A DNA stretch of 64,000 nt from Clostridium sp. DL-VIII. Lineage in GTDB: Bacteria; Bacillota; Clostridia; Clostridiales; Clostridiaceae. Location of the stretch: positions 3,140,779 to 3,204,778 of the forward strand of contig NZ_CM001240.1 of assembly GCF_000230835.1 (NCBI RefSeq), in the 5' to 3' direction. Under the pieces are notes generated by a model. The model was not told where the DNA came from, made no database searches, and saw only the letters and a program-made list of their open reading frames with translations. The position numbers and the translations under genes were made by a program. Shown in pieces: positions 51,361-60,052 of the stretch. Within the stretch, counting starts at the first letter, position 1, and every line of letters starts with the position of its first letter.

Positions 51361-51405
51361 ACTCTCAAGTGCGACACTGAGTAAAAGAGTGTCTGGTCTT
51401 TTCGG
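51361..51405 (+). repeat. Solo arm of the palindromic repeat family
   Basis: ACACTGAGTAAAAGAGTGTC, then TGGTCTTTTCGG, aligns with the right arm of the element at 62464-62610 (ACACTGCATAAAAGAGTACC, TGTCCTTTCTGG). The left arm is missing here. Confidence 0.5.
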
Positions 51406-51525
51406 TATTAGATATAGTTTAATTCATAAATTCAGTTATTAATTATATCTATAGATGTCCTAATTATACATTAGACTTATATATAATAATTATTTATCCT
51501 TGTTAAATTTTTGTGCGTACCTACA

Positions 51526-51720
51526 CCAGAAATAATATACATTTTTATGAAACATGCATTTGAAATTAAGCTGCTAAAGGTTCGTAATGGAAGCTTGTTC
51601 CATTTACTGCTTGTCCTGAACTTGCTTCAGGAGCATGCAGAAATGGGGGCAAGCTCCCATTTAGAACCTTCCAGCGAAAATTTCATAAGTCATGTGGAAT
51701 AAAAATGTGTGTTATTTCGG
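51526..51720 (+). repeat. Long palindromic repeat, copy 1
   Basis: This 195-bp imperfect palindrome starts CCAGAAAT and ends ATTTCGG. Internal paired blocks include AATGGAAGCTTG with CAAGCTCCCATTT, and CCTGAACTTGC with TTCAGG at the tip. It is the same family as 55983-56174 but in opposite orientation. The surrounding 51.3-51.8 kb has no gene. Confidence 0.75.
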
Positions 51721-51810
51721 TAAGCTACCACATAAACCTCAAAGCTGAATTATTTATATTTGCAAAAAGTAACATAAAAAAATAGAAATCATATTATATA
51801 GTGGACATGA

Positions 51811-52515
51811 TTATAAGGTTAATAAACTACCTCTATCTATTAATTTTCCTTTTCTTAGTGCAATAGGTGAGACATCATATTTGGAAAGAAATCTCTTTAT
51901 AGAATCTCCCCATTTGTAACTATCCAAATCACCAAAGAAAGCCATTTGATTGTCAGATATCATGCCGCCAACCCCGCCTATAAAACCGTAGTTTAATGAG
52001 GGTAGTAATATATCTCCAAAAGGAAGCAAAAGAATATCAAAACCATAATTTTTTAAGGATTTATAAAGCCCGTTATCATTTGTTATTAATGCATTTTCTC
52101 TCACTGGAAGGATAGAACATTTGGTATATCCTTGGGATACGTGTATATGTATCTTTGAGGCTTGCGAATTTAAAAGATTTTCATCACTATATTTTAAATT
52201 ATGAATAAAATAGTTCTTTAAGATTAAAGAATTTAAAATAATATCATTTGGATATTTGCTAGATAATGATTCTTTTGAAACAATGTAGTTTATATTATTT
52301 GAATTTAATAGTTCCTTAAAATTTTCGGAAATATTTTTCTGAATAATAATATCATTAGCTGAGCTGTTATTAATGATATTTAATTGAATATCAGGATGAC
52401 CGTCTATAGCCTCATATACATCAGTACATTTTGGAACTAATATTGGATTTAGATTTAATTTTGAAAGGTTTAATAGTTCTTCTTTAGTAACTCTGTAATC
52501 AATAAAACAATGCAT
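51811..52515 (-). CDS. DUF6873-like GME-fold protein
   Basis: This 234-residue protein starts at ATG 52515. HCFIDYRVTKEELLNLSKLN opens the protein. HIHVSQGYTKCSILPVRENALITNDNGLYKSL and GFIGGVGGMISDNQMAFFGDLD are the conserved blocks I associate with DUF6873. That family has a guanidine-modifying-enzyme-like propeller but generally lacks clear catalytic assignment. Family placement is from memory and moderately certain. Confidence 0.6.
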   Translation of the reverse strand: MHCFIDYRVTKEELLNLSKLNLNPILVPKCTDVYEAIDGHPDIQLNIINNSSANDIIIQKNISENFKELLNSNNINYIVSKESLSSKYPNDIILNSLILKNYFIHNLKYSDENLLNSQASKIHIHVSQGYTKCSILPVRENALITNDNGLYKSLKNYGFDILLLPFGDILLPSLNYGFIGGVGGMISDNQMAFFGDLDSYKWGDSIKRFLSKYDVSPIALRKGKLIDRGSLLTL

Positions 52516-52738
52516 ATAGCGCTCCTTATTATATATGTAATTGATATTTCATTAATTAAAAAAATTAATATTTAAGCATCATGTTGATTTTAAATTATAT
52601 TTTGGACCTCAAAATGAAACCTGTCAATTTAATTATTTTAATATAAAAATTGGACAAAGTTGCATTAAAATTAAAATTTAAATTCTGCATATCCTTAAAT
52701 TTTTAATACATACTAATATTAAGAAGGGAGTGAAATCC

Positions 52739-53638
52739 ATGCTTATTCTAAAATTAGCTTATAGCGAAGACATAACCATTTCCCGCGATCTACAAGAGCT
52801 AAGAGAGTTACTGAAGAAAAAAGATATCGTTATTGGATTTGTTGAAAGTATAGAAGGAAAAACTCACATAATTAAAATAATTTGCGAAGAAAATTCTTAC
52901 AATGAAAAAATAGAAGAAATTACTAATTTATATGTTAGTAATATTTTATATAGAATAGTTATTGAAAATTATAGAAAGAAGGAAATGCTTGAATTTCTGA
53001 CAGACAACTATTTTTTCTTGAAGCAAAGTGAAATATTAGAAGTTGAAGATGAAATATTAAAGGTATTAAAATGTGAAGACATAGGAGAAAATGAGGAATC
53101 GATATATTGTTTAAATAAAATAAACTCCATGATAGAAAAAATTAGAGAGTGCATATGTGAAAAGCAAGAGATAAATATAGATGGTTTTATAACCTTTAGG
53201 ATGAGAAAGCTTAGAAACGATATAGAAAAGGTCATAGATAAGGTAGTAGAAAGGTATATGGTAGAAAAGGAGTATAAAGAATTTATCAAGCTCTTAAAGT
53301 ATTTTGTGGAATTACAAGAATGTAAAATAGAAGAAATAAATATAATAATAGAGAATAACAATAATTATCAGGTAAAAGACAAAGATGGTAGGGATTTATA
53401 TTATGATTTTTTTAATGAAATTGCAACGGAGCAAGGTAAATTAGATCTTAATATAGAGGATGTTTTAATAAGTGGTCTTATAACTAATGCACCTAAGAAT
53501 ATAAAAATTTATGGAAAAGGGAACTGCACCAATAAAGAGTTTTTAGATACAATAGAAAATGTATTTGAAAATAGAGTCACTTTCTGTGATATAAATGATG
53601 AATATAAAGTTGAAAAAATAATAGCAAAAAAATATTGA
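52739..53638 (+). CDS. ytxC: Sporulation protein YtxC family
   Basis: The protein has 299 residues from ATG 52739, 8 bases after GGGAG; an in-frame GTG at 52730 is part of that site. Largely helical and charged, with VVERYMVEKEYKEFIKLLKYFVELQ and the ending DKDGRDLYYDFFNEIATEQG. This matches the YtxC family, whose members in Firmicutes lie just upstream of thrS or infC and are linked to sporulation. The infC promoter starts inside its stop codon. Confidence 0.8.
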   Translation: MLILKLAYSEDITISRDLQELRELLKKKDIVIGFVESIEGKTHIIKIICEENSYNEKIEEITNLYVSNILYRIVIENYRKKEMLEFLTDNYFFLKQSEILEVEDEILKVLKCEDIGENEESIYCLNKINSMIEKIRECICEKQEINIDGFITFRMRKLRNDIEKVIDKVVERYMVEKEYKEFIKLLKYFVELQECKIEEINIIIENNNNYQVKDKDGRDLYYDFFNEIATEQGKLDLNIEDVLISGLITNAPKNIKIYGKGNCTNKEFLDTIENVFENRVTFCDINDEYKVEKIIAKKY

Positions 53639-53663
53639 CATGTATTAATAATGATGCTATACT
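53635..53663 (+). promoter_or_regulatory. Promoter of infC-rpmI-rplT
   Basis: TTGACA (53635-53640), a 17-base spacer and TATACT (53658-53663). It overlaps the last codon and stop of ytxC. Confidence 0.8.
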
Positions 53664-53683
53664 GATATTCGTTAAGAAGAAAC

Positions 53684-53790
53684 AGCCGTTTCTCACCCTA
53701 CAGTGTTAAATCTACTAGTACGGGTTTACATGGATATCTATGCAATGAGTATTGATAATGTAGGACGGCTATATGGCCGTCTTTTTTATT
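53684..53790 (+). promoter_or_regulatory. infC leader with terminator/antiterminator (L20-leader-like)
   Basis: GACGGC-TATATG-GCCGTC followed by six T (53764-53787) is a complete terminator 33 bases before the infC start. AGCCGT (53684-53689) can pair instead with ACGGCT (53765-53770) of the terminator stem. That gives two exclusive folds. Known infC-rpmI-rplT leaders in Firmicutes are repressed by ribosomal protein L20 in this way. Confidence 0.7.
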
Positions 53791-53819
53791 ATGCATGTAA
53801 TTTTTCGGAGGTGAAAAAT

Positions 53820-54332
53820 ATTAATAAAGATTTTCCTATAAATGAACAAATTAGAGACAAAGAGCTTAGAGTAATTGGAAGTGATGGCGAACAATTAGGC
53901 GTTATCTCAACAATTGAAGCAAAAAGACTTGCAGAAGAAAAAGAATTAGACTTAGTTATGATTTCTCCTACTGCTAAACCACCAGTTTGTAAGATTATGG
54001 ACTTTGGTAAGTTTATATATGAGCAATCAAAAAAAGAAAAAGATGCTAAGAAAAAACAAAAAATTGTAAGTATTAAAGAAGTAAGATGCAGTTTAACAAT
54101 TGAGGAACATGATATTGACATAAAAGCAAAAAATGCTAGAAAGTTCCTATTAGATGGAGACAAAGTTAAAATCACTGTCAGATTTAGAGGTAGAGAAATG
54201 GAACTTGGTCATATAGGACAAAAGATTCTTGATAACTTTGCAGCTAAATTAGAAGATGTCTGCCTAATAGAAAAAAGACCTAAAAGGGAAGGCAGAAGCA
54301 TGACAATGGTTTTAGGGCCTAAAAAGGCATAA
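53820..54332 (+). CDS. infC: Translation initiation factor IF-3, AUU start
   Basis: This 170-residue protein starts at ATT 53820, 6 bases after GGAGGTG (53807-53813). It reads (M)[19 protein letters not shown], the usual IF-3 N-terminus. No ATG lies at the right place; a frame open from 53703 merely reads through the leader and terminator. The N-domain, the lysine-rich linker ([20 protein letters not shown]) and the C-domain ([20 protein letters not shown]) are complete. An AUU start is a hallmark of infC and allows IF-3 to limit its own synthesis. Confidence 0.95.
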   Translation: MNKDFPINEQIRDKELRVIGSDGEQLGVISTIEAKRLAEEKELDLVMISPTAKPPVCKIMDFGKFIYEQSKKEKDAKKKQKIVSIKEVRCSLTIEEHDIDIKAKNARKFLLDGDKVKITVRFRGREMELGHIGQKILDNFAAKLEDVCLIEKRPKREGRSMTMVLGPKKA

Positions 54333-54353
54333 CTTGAGAGGAGGATTTTAATC

Positions 54354-54551
54354 ATGCCAAAAATGAAGACTCATAGAGGAGCAGCAAAAAGATTTAAAAA
54401 GACAGGTACAGGTAAACTTAAGAGAGCTAAAGCTTTTAAGAGCCATATCTTAACAAAGAAGAGTTCAAAAACTAAGAGAAATCTTAGAAAAGCTGGATAT
54501 GTTTCAGAAACACAAGTAAAAGTAATGAAGAAATTATTACCATACCTATAA
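54354..54551 (+). CDS. rpmI: 50S ribosomal protein L35
   Basis: This 65-residue, very basic protein ([40 protein letters not shown]) is an exact fit to L35. It starts 22 bases after infC with GAGGAGG upstream, and rplT follows 28 bases later. It is the middle gene of the infC operon. Confidence 0.98.
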   Translation: MPKMKTHRGAAKRFKKTGTGKLKRAKAFKSHILTKKSSKTKRNLRKAGYVSETQVKVMKKLLPYL

Positions 54552-54579
54552 TATAGAGGTAGTGCAGGAGGTTTAAGTA

Positions 54580-54939
54580 ATGGCAAGAGTAAAGAGAGCG
54601 AAGAATTCTCGTAAAAATCATAAAAAAGTTTTAAAACTTGCAAAAGGATATTATGGCGGAAAAAGCAAGTTATTTAAAACTGCTAATGAATCAGTTATAA
54701 GAGCATTAAGAAATGCTTATGTTGGAAGAAAGAATAAAAAGAGAGATTATAGAAGCGTATGGATCGCAAGAATCAACGCTGCTACAAGAATGAATGATTT
54801 ATCATATTCTAAATTCATGAATGGTATCAAGTTAGCTGGAATAGACATAAACAGAAAAATGTTATCTGAAATAGCTATCAACGATCCTAAAGCATTTGCT
54901 GAATTAGTAGAAGTAGCTAAAAAACAATTAAATGCTTAA
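54580..54939 (+). CDS. rplT: 50S ribosomal protein L20
   Basis: This 119-residue protein ([60 protein letters not shown]) is typical of L20, which binds 23S rRNA and, in Firmicutes, represses its own operon through the infC leader. It is the last gene of the operon, with a terminator 6 bases after the stop. Confidence 0.98.
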   Translation: MARVKRAKNSRKNHKKVLKLAKGYYGGKSKLFKTANESVIRALRNAYVGRKNKKRDYRSVWIARINAATRMNDLSYSKFMNGIKLAGIDINRKMLSEIAINDPKAFAELVEVAKKQLNA

Positions 54940-54944
54940 TACAT

Positions 54945-54976
54945 AAAATGCGACTTAAGTCGCATTTTATTTTTAT
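54945..54976 (+). terminator. Terminator of the infC operon
   Basis: A perfect 24-bp palindrome with arms AAAATGCGACTT/AAGTCGCATTTT (54945-54968) followed by ATTTTT. Confidence 0.9.
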
Positions 54977-55159
54977 ATACAAATATAGTGCGTACTCTAG
55001 AAAATGATGTAGTATAATATTTATGTGGTGACTTATTTCTGATGTAGTGATGCACATGAGTTTAATATATATAGTTATTCAAGTATAAAGTGAAAGATAA
55101 AGTTTGAATATCTATGGCTTGTTTACTAGATTATGTATGTGATTTTGAGGTGTAGTGCT

Positions 55160-55942
55160 TTGATATTTATTGAGAGTAAAGAAAACAATCTATTTAAGAA
55201 TACAAAAAAACTTAAAGAGAGAAAGAACAGAGTTAAAACTAATAAGTATATAATTGAAGGATTTAGACTAGTTCAAGAAGCATTCAAAGCAAAAGTTGAT
55301 ATAGATTATTTAATTGTAGCTGAAGATGCAGAGGATAAGGTTGTTGAATTTTTAGGCGAATATATAAATGATGAAATGAAAATTTTTAAAATAAGTAATA
55401 ATTTATTTAAAGAACTTATTTCTACAGAAAATCCTCAAGGAATACTTGTAGTTATAAAAATGAATACAATGGACTTAAAATCGGATGGAGACTTTTATTT
55501 ACTTTGTGATAAACTACAAGATCCGGGAAACTTGGGAACTATAATAAGAACAGCTCATGCAGCAGGGGTAAGTGGAATCATATTAACTAAAGGCACTGTA
55601 GACATATATAATGAAAAAACCATAAGATCAACCATGGGTTCTATATTTTATATTCCTATTCAATATGATGATGAGGATTTTTCATTAGTAAAAGAACTAA
55701 AAAGTAAAGGCTTTAATTTAGTTGCTACTTCTTTAGATACAGATAAAAACTTTTTTGATGTAGATTTAAAAGGCAAAGTACTTTTAACTGTTGGAAACGA
55801 AGGTAATGGAGTAAGTGAGGAAGTAATAAGCATGGCAGACACAAAAGTAAAGATACCTATGCCAGGAAATGCCGAATCCTTAAATGTAGCAATAGCTGCA
55901 TCTGTTATTATGTATGAAAAAGTTAGACAAAATGAGTTGTAA
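55160..55942 (+). CDS. ysgA: TrmH/SpoU-family RNA 2'-O-methyltransferase (YsgA)
   Basis: The protein has 260 residues from TTG 55160, 7 bases after GAGGTG. The N-terminal substrate-binding domain (LKERKNRVKTNKYIIEGFRL) and the SPOUT knot are present: LLCDKLQDPGNLGTIIRTAHAAG, LLTVGNEGNGVSEEVISMAD and VKIPMPGNAESLNVAIAASV. Position between rplT and pheS is conserved in Firmicutes (ysgA). The target nucleotide is not deducible here. Confidence 0.88.
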   Translation: MIFIESKENNLFKNTKKLKERKNRVKTNKYIIEGFRLVQEAFKAKVDIDYLIVAEDAEDKVVEFLGEYINDEMKIFKISNNLFKELISTENPQGILVVIKMNTMDLKSDGDFYLLCDKLQDPGNLGTIIRTAHAAGVSGIILTKGTVDIYNEKTIRSTMGSIFYIPIQYDDEDFSLVKELKSKGFNLVATSLDTDKNFFDVDLKGKVLLTVGNEGNGVSEEVISMADTKVKIPMPGNAESLNVAIAASVIMYEKVRQNEL

Positions 55943-55982
55943 TAATTGTTACAACACGCAAACCGGACTTAACCACAATCAA

Positions 55983-56174
55983 CCGAAATCAAATACATTT
56001 GTGTTACGCAGGACTATGAAAATTTCGCTGAAAGCACTAAATGGGAGCTTGCATCAACTTTAGCTTGCTCCAGCCATCCGGCTGGACAAGCAAAAGTTGA
56101 ACAAGTTCCCATTAAGTGCTTTTATCATCGAAATTTTCAAATGCCTGCTACACACAAATGTATTTGATTTCTGG
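55983..56174 (-). repeat. Long palindromic repeat, copy 2
   Basis: This 192-bp imperfect palindrome starts CCGAAATC and ends GATTTCTGG, in opposite orientation to copy 1 at 51526-51720. Shared blocks include GCGAAATTTTCAT-type sequence, AATGGGAGCTTGC, GCTTGTCC and the flank TACACCAGAAAT read on the minus strand. The tip is GGCTGG/CCAGCC. It fills the 393-base gap between ysgA and the acetyltransferase. Confidence 0.75.
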
Positions 56175-56335
56175 TGTAGATATTGGTGCAGTGTTTTGTA
56201 AATGTATTAATTGATTCTGTGTGTATTCAAGCTGTAGTAAATGTTTGGAAAATATAGTATAATTATTCTGCAAAAGTAAATGAAGATTTAATAACTATTT
56301 TTAAAATGAAGTTGAAATGAATGGGGGTGTTATAT

Positions 56336-56884
56336 GTGATTTTTGAAAGTAAGAGGATAAAGTTGAATGACGGAAAGGAATGTGTTTTAAAGAGTCCTGT
56401 CGTGGAGGATGCTGAAAAATTGATTGAGTATTTAAAACAAATAGCATCAGAAACAAACTTTTTGACAAGATATCCAGAAGAAGTATCTATAACTTTGGAT
56501 GAGGAAGAACAATTTATTAAAGAACTTAATAAGAGTAATAATAATGTTATGATTTTAGCTTTTATTGATGATAGGCTTGTTGGGAGTGCAAGTATAAGTC
56601 CCATTGGAGATAAGATTAGAGTATTACATAGAGCAACTTTTGGAATAGCAATTATACAAGATGCGTGGAATCTTGGGATAGGAAATGCTTTGACAAGAGA
56701 AATTTTAGATTGTGCCAATAGAGCTGGTTATGAACAGATTGAGTTAGAAGTGGTAACTCAGAATCAGAAGGCCATAAAACTTTATGAAAAATTTGGATTT
56801 AAAACCTATGGAACGAGGGAGAATGCTTTCAAATTTAAAGATGGATCTTATAGTTCGGATTATTTAATGATGAAAGTTTTGTAA
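56336..56884 (+). CDS. GNAT-family N-acetyltransferase
   Basis: This 182-residue protein starts at GTG 56336, with GGGGGTG 7 bases upstream. The GNAT core is ATFGIAIIQDAWNLGIGNALTREILDCANRAGYEQIELEVVTQNQKAIKLYEKFGFKTYG, with acetyl-CoA loop DAWNLGIGNA. The substrate is unknown. It is the first of three co-directional small enzymes before the pheST operon. Confidence 0.87.
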   Translation: MIFESKRIKLNDGKECVLKSPVVEDAEKLIEYLKQIASETNFLTRYPEEVSITLDEEEQFIKELNKSNNNVMILAFIDDRLVGSASISPIGDKIRVLHRATFGIAIIQDAWNLGIGNALTREILDCANRAGYEQIELEVVTQNQKAIKLYEKFGFKTYGTRENAFKFKDGSYSSDYLMMKVL

Positions 56885-56932
56885 ATATAAGTTGTTTCAA
56901 TTAAATCTATAAAAAGTTTTTGGAGGGAATTT

Positions 56933-57595
56933 ATGATTAAATCGAAAGCCTGGGATTGGAGTGAAAATGAAAGCGACTACTGGTTAAAACCTTGCATAGA
57001 GTCTTTTTATTTAGTTGAAATGTGGAAAGCAAAAGGATTTAAAAAGTTACTTGATTTAGGGTGTGGATTAGGAAGACATTCGGTGTTATTTGCACAAAAT
57101 GGATATGAAGTGAAAGCTGTAGATTTATCTGAATATGCTGTAAATAACTTAAATAATTGGGCGGAAAGAGAACAGTTATCTATAAAAACAGAAGTATGTG
57201 ATATGCTTAATCTACCATTTGAAGATGAAACCTTTGATTGTTTGATAGCTTACAATGTCATTTATCACACTGATATTCAAGGATTTGTTAAATCTCTTGA
57301 AGAAATTAGGCGAGTACTAAAAAGAAATGGAGAAGTATTTATTACTTTGATTTCAAAAAACACATATTCATATCAAAGAGCTGAACAGTACAAGCGTATT
57401 GATAGTAATACTATTTTGAGAGATGAGGATGAAACAGAAAAAAATGTACCACATTTTTATGTTGATATAGAAGATATAAAAACATATTTTTCAGAATTTG
57501 AGTTTGTTATTCCGACCTTAGAACAGACAGAATATAATGTGGAAAATTCAGATTACTATTCTAAACATTTTAATTTATTCCTAAGAAAGAAATAG
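56933..57595 (+). CDS. SAM-dependent methyltransferase
   Basis: This 220-residue class I methyltransferase starts at ATG 56933 after TTGGAGGG. LLDLGCGLGRHSVLFAQNGY is motif I, VKAVDLSEYAV motif II, and FDCLIAYNVIYHTD motif IV, followed by EEIRRVLKRNGEVFITLISK. Related to small-molecule methyltransferases near GNAT genes. Substrate unknown. Confidence 0.87.
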   Translation: MIKSKAWDWSENESDYWLKPCIESFYLVEMWKAKGFKKLLDLGCGLGRHSVLFAQNGYEVKAVDLSEYAVNNLNNWAEREQLSIKTEVCDMLNLPFEDETFDCLIAYNVIYHTDIQGFVKSLEEIRRVLKRNGEVFITLISKNTYSYQRAEQYKRIDSNTILRDEDETEKNVPHFYVDIEDIKTYFSEFEFVIPTLEQTEYNVENSDYYSKHFNLFLRKK

Positions 57596-57675
57596 TGTTA
57601 TAAATAACTGAATTATGATAAAAGTAAATAAGTATCTACTTTTATAAATAGATTGTTTTAGGAAGGAAAAAATTG

Positions 57676-58209
57676 ATGAAACAAATAGAAACAGAAAGAC
57701 TCACAATAAGAAGATTCAAAGGTGATGATTGGAAAGATTTTTATGAATATGTCTCGAATGAAGAAGTTTTAAAGTTTGAACCGTACAAGCCGTTCTCTGA
57801 AGAAGAAACTAAAAATGAAGCTATAAGAAGAACAACTGATCCAGCATTTTGGGCTGTATGCTTAGAAGAAAACAATAAGTTAATAGGAAATATATATTTT
57901 GCAGAGGGGAATTTTAATACATGGGAAATTGGATATGTATTCAATTTAAATTATTGGGGAAATGGTTATGCTACAGAAAGCTGCAAGGCTCTAATGAATT
58001 ACGCATTCAAAGACCTTAAAGTTAGACGCATCATAGCAAAATGTGACCCTACAAACCTAAATTCTTGGACAGTATTAGAAAGACTCACTATGCGAAGAGA
58101 AGGACATTTGAAGGAAAGTGTGTATTTTTTTAAAGATGAAAACGATAATCCTATTTGGAAAGATACTTATGAGTATGGAATATTAAAGAAGGAATGGCTA
58201 TATTTTTAG
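57676..58209 (+). CDS. GNAT-family N-acetyltransferase (RimJ/RimL type)
   Basis: This 177-residue protein starts at ATG 57676 after AGGAAGG; a TTG directly before it is less likely. It has ETERLTIRRFKGDDWKDFYE, WEIGYVFNLNYWGNGYATES (acetyl-CoA loop) and CDPTNLNSWTVLERLTMRRE. RimJ/RimL-like; the target may be a small molecule or protein N-terminus. It ends just before the pheST promoter. Confidence 0.87.
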   Translation: MKQIETERLTIRRFKGDDWKDFYEYVSNEEVLKFEPYKPFSEEETKNEAIRRTTDPAFWAVCLEENNKLIGNIYFAEGNFNTWEIGYVFNLNYWGNGYATESCKALMNYAFKDLKVRRIIAKCDPTNLNSWTVLERLTMRREGHLKESVYFFKDENDNPIWKDTYEYGILKKEWLYF

Positions 58210-58303
58210 TTTACATATAAAAATAAGATGCTAAAGACCTTTGGTGGATGGGCGGATAGTTAAGCTTATTTCGGTAGTTAATGCATAAACTTAGAAAATG
58301 CTA

Positions 58304-58332
58304 TTGATATTTTTAGGATTTATTTGTATAAT
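58304..58332 (+). promoter_or_regulatory. Promoter of pheST
   Basis: TTGATA (58304-58309), a 17-base spacer and TATAAT (58327-58332), just upstream of the T-box leader. Confidence 0.75.
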
Positions 58333-58337
58333 AAGTT

Positions 58338-58597
58338 GTATTAACCATATATATAAAAACTGTGAATGAGAAAGTAGATATTAGAAAAGTTTTAAGGGAG
58401 AGAAGGTCATAGACTGTAAGCCTTCTTAAATAATATAATATTGAAGTTCGCTCAGGAGTTCTAGCTGTGAAATTAATAGTAGTAGCTAGCGGCAAAGAAA
58501 GTCGTTAATTAAATTAAGTTGGGCATCTTTATTTAAGATTCCAATTAGGGTGGTAACGCGGATATTTCGTCCCTTTTTATGAGGGGGCGTTTTTTTA
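58338..58597 (+). promoter_or_regulatory. T-box riboswitch, phenylalanine specifier
   Basis: The conserved T-box AGGGTGGTAACGCGG is at 58547-58561. Stem I carries AGTA near 58373 and the opposing GAA-G-TTC-G-CTC, making TTC (58447-58449) the specifier codon, as expected for phenylalanine. The terminator CGTCCC...GGGGGCG plus seven T lies at 58568-58596. Uncharged tRNA-Phe would bind and favour the antiterminator, allowing pheST transcription. Confidence 0.95.
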
Positions 58598-58745
58598 TGC
58601 AAAAAAATCTATTCAATTGCTTAATTGGCAGGTGGCAGTAAATTAAAAGCTGAAAAATATTATATGCATAAAATCCTGAGAGTCTTTTAAAATTACCCGC
58701 AGCAAATTGCAAATTAGAAATTGAATTTTTGGAAGGAGAAAGAAC

Positions 58746-59765
58746 ATGAAAGAAAAACTTAAAGAATTACAAGAACTTGCATTAAACAAAATTGAAGCTG
58801 TTAAAACTAGCAGCGAATTAGAAGAAATAAGAGTAAAGTTCTTAGGTAAAAAAGGAGAACTTACTACAATATTAAGAGGTATGGGAGGATTATCTCCAGA
58901 GGAAAGACCAATAGTAGGAAAGCTCGTTAATGAAGCTAAAGCCGTTGTTGAAGAAAAATTAGAAGGAGCTTTAAAAGCTATTAAAGGAAAAGAAAAGGCA
59001 GAAAAGCTTGCTGGTGAAACTATAGATATATCACTCCCAGGAAGAAAAAAGGTTATAGGCAAGAGACATCCTTTAGATCTAACTCTTCAAAGTATGGAAG
59101 AAATATTTATTTCAATGGGCTTCACAATTGAAGAAGGACCAGAAGTTGAATTAGATCATTATAATTTTGAAGCTTTAAACATTCCAAAGAACCATCCTGC
59201 AAGAAGTGAGCAAGATACTTTATATATTAATGATAATATAGTTCTTAGGACTCAAACATCACCAGTTCAAGTTAGAACTATGGAAAATCAAAAGCCACCA
59301 ATAAAAATGATATCACCTGGTAAGGTATATAGATCTGATTCGGTGGATGCTACTCATTCACCTATATTCTATCAAATGGAAGGTTTAGTTATTGATAAAG
59401 GAGTTACTTTTGCAGATTTAAAAGGTACTTTAGAACTGTTTGCTAAGAAGATGTTTGGCGATAAAGTTCAAACTAAGTTCAGACCACATCACTTCCCATT
59501 TACAGAACCATCAGCAGAAATGGATGCAACTTGCTTTGTTTGCGGTGGTGAAGGATGCAGAGTTTGTAAAGGTAGCGGATGGATAGAACTTTTAGGCTGT
59601 GGAATGGTTCATCCAGATGTTCTTAGAAATTGCGGTCTTGATCCAGAAGTTTATAGCGGATTTGCTTTTGGTTTTGGTGTTGATAGAATGGTAATGTTAA
59701 AGTACGGTATAGATGATATAAGATTATTATATGAAAGTGACATGAGATTCTTAAATCAATTTTAG
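58746..59765 (+). CDS. pheS: Phenylalanine-tRNA ligase alpha subunit
   Basis: This 339-residue protein starts at ATG 58746 after GGAAGGAG. The N-terminal coiled coil binds tRNA. The class II core has [12 protein letters not shown], motif 2 in [28 protein letters not shown], and motif 3 in [37 protein letters not shown] is the usual Cys-rich insertion. It is controlled by the upstream T-box and followed by pheT after an unusually long spacer. Confidence 0.98.
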   Translation: MKEKLKELQELALNKIEAVKTSSELEEIRVKFLGKKGELTTILRGMGGLSPEERPIVGKLVNEAKAVVEEKLEGALKAIKGKEKAEKLAGETIDISLPGRKKVIGKRHPLDLTLQSMEEIFISMGFTIEEGPEVELDHYNFEALNIPKNHPARSEQDTLYINDNIVLRTQTSPVQVRTMENQKPPIKMISPGKVYRSDSVDATHSPIFYQMEGLVIDKGVTFADLKGTLELFAKKMFGDKVQTKFRPHHFPFTEPSAEMDATCFVCGGEGCRVCKGSGWIELLGCGMVHPDVLRNCGLDPEVYSGFAFGFGVDRMVMLKYGIDDIRLLYESDMRFLNQF

Positions 59766-59870
59766 AAACTTAAGAATATAAGAATTTATAAATATAAGAA
59801 CTTAAGAATTTAAGAATATAAGAATTTATAAATGTAAGAACTTAAGAATTTAAGAATATAAGAAGGTAAC
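59766..59870 (+). repeat. Tandem AT-rich repeat in the pheS-pheT spacer
   Basis: A 40-bp unit (AACTTAAGAATTTAAGAATA, then TAAGAATTTATAAATGTAAG) occurs about 2.5 times, the first copy lacking 8 bp. Smaller TAAGAA[TT]-type octamers underlie it. The spacer continues with a short AAGAGC/GCTCTT hairpin near 59965-59988 and then the pheT ribosome site. Confidence 0.75.
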
Positions 59871-60052
59871 AATTTAAATAGTTTAAAATAAAACAATTTA
59901 ACAATTTAACAATAAATATTCTTAAGAATATAAAAAGGTATATTGTTAGAATAAAAATTTAAAAAAGAGCATGAAATGAAGCTCTTCAAACACATCTATG
60001 TGTGGCACGTAAAGGCAAATAATTTGCTTTATGATCAAAAGGAGGAAACAAA

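Noticed and set aside
51511..51702. 63-residue frame within the palindromic repeat
   Set aside because: It merely reads through the repeat arms and loop; composition follows the palindrome and no ribosome site is present.
53703..53819. N-terminal extension of IF-3 from an upstream ATG
   Set aside because: It reads through the leader terminator and has no similarity to IF-3; the AUU at 53820 fits both the ribosome site and the family N-terminus.
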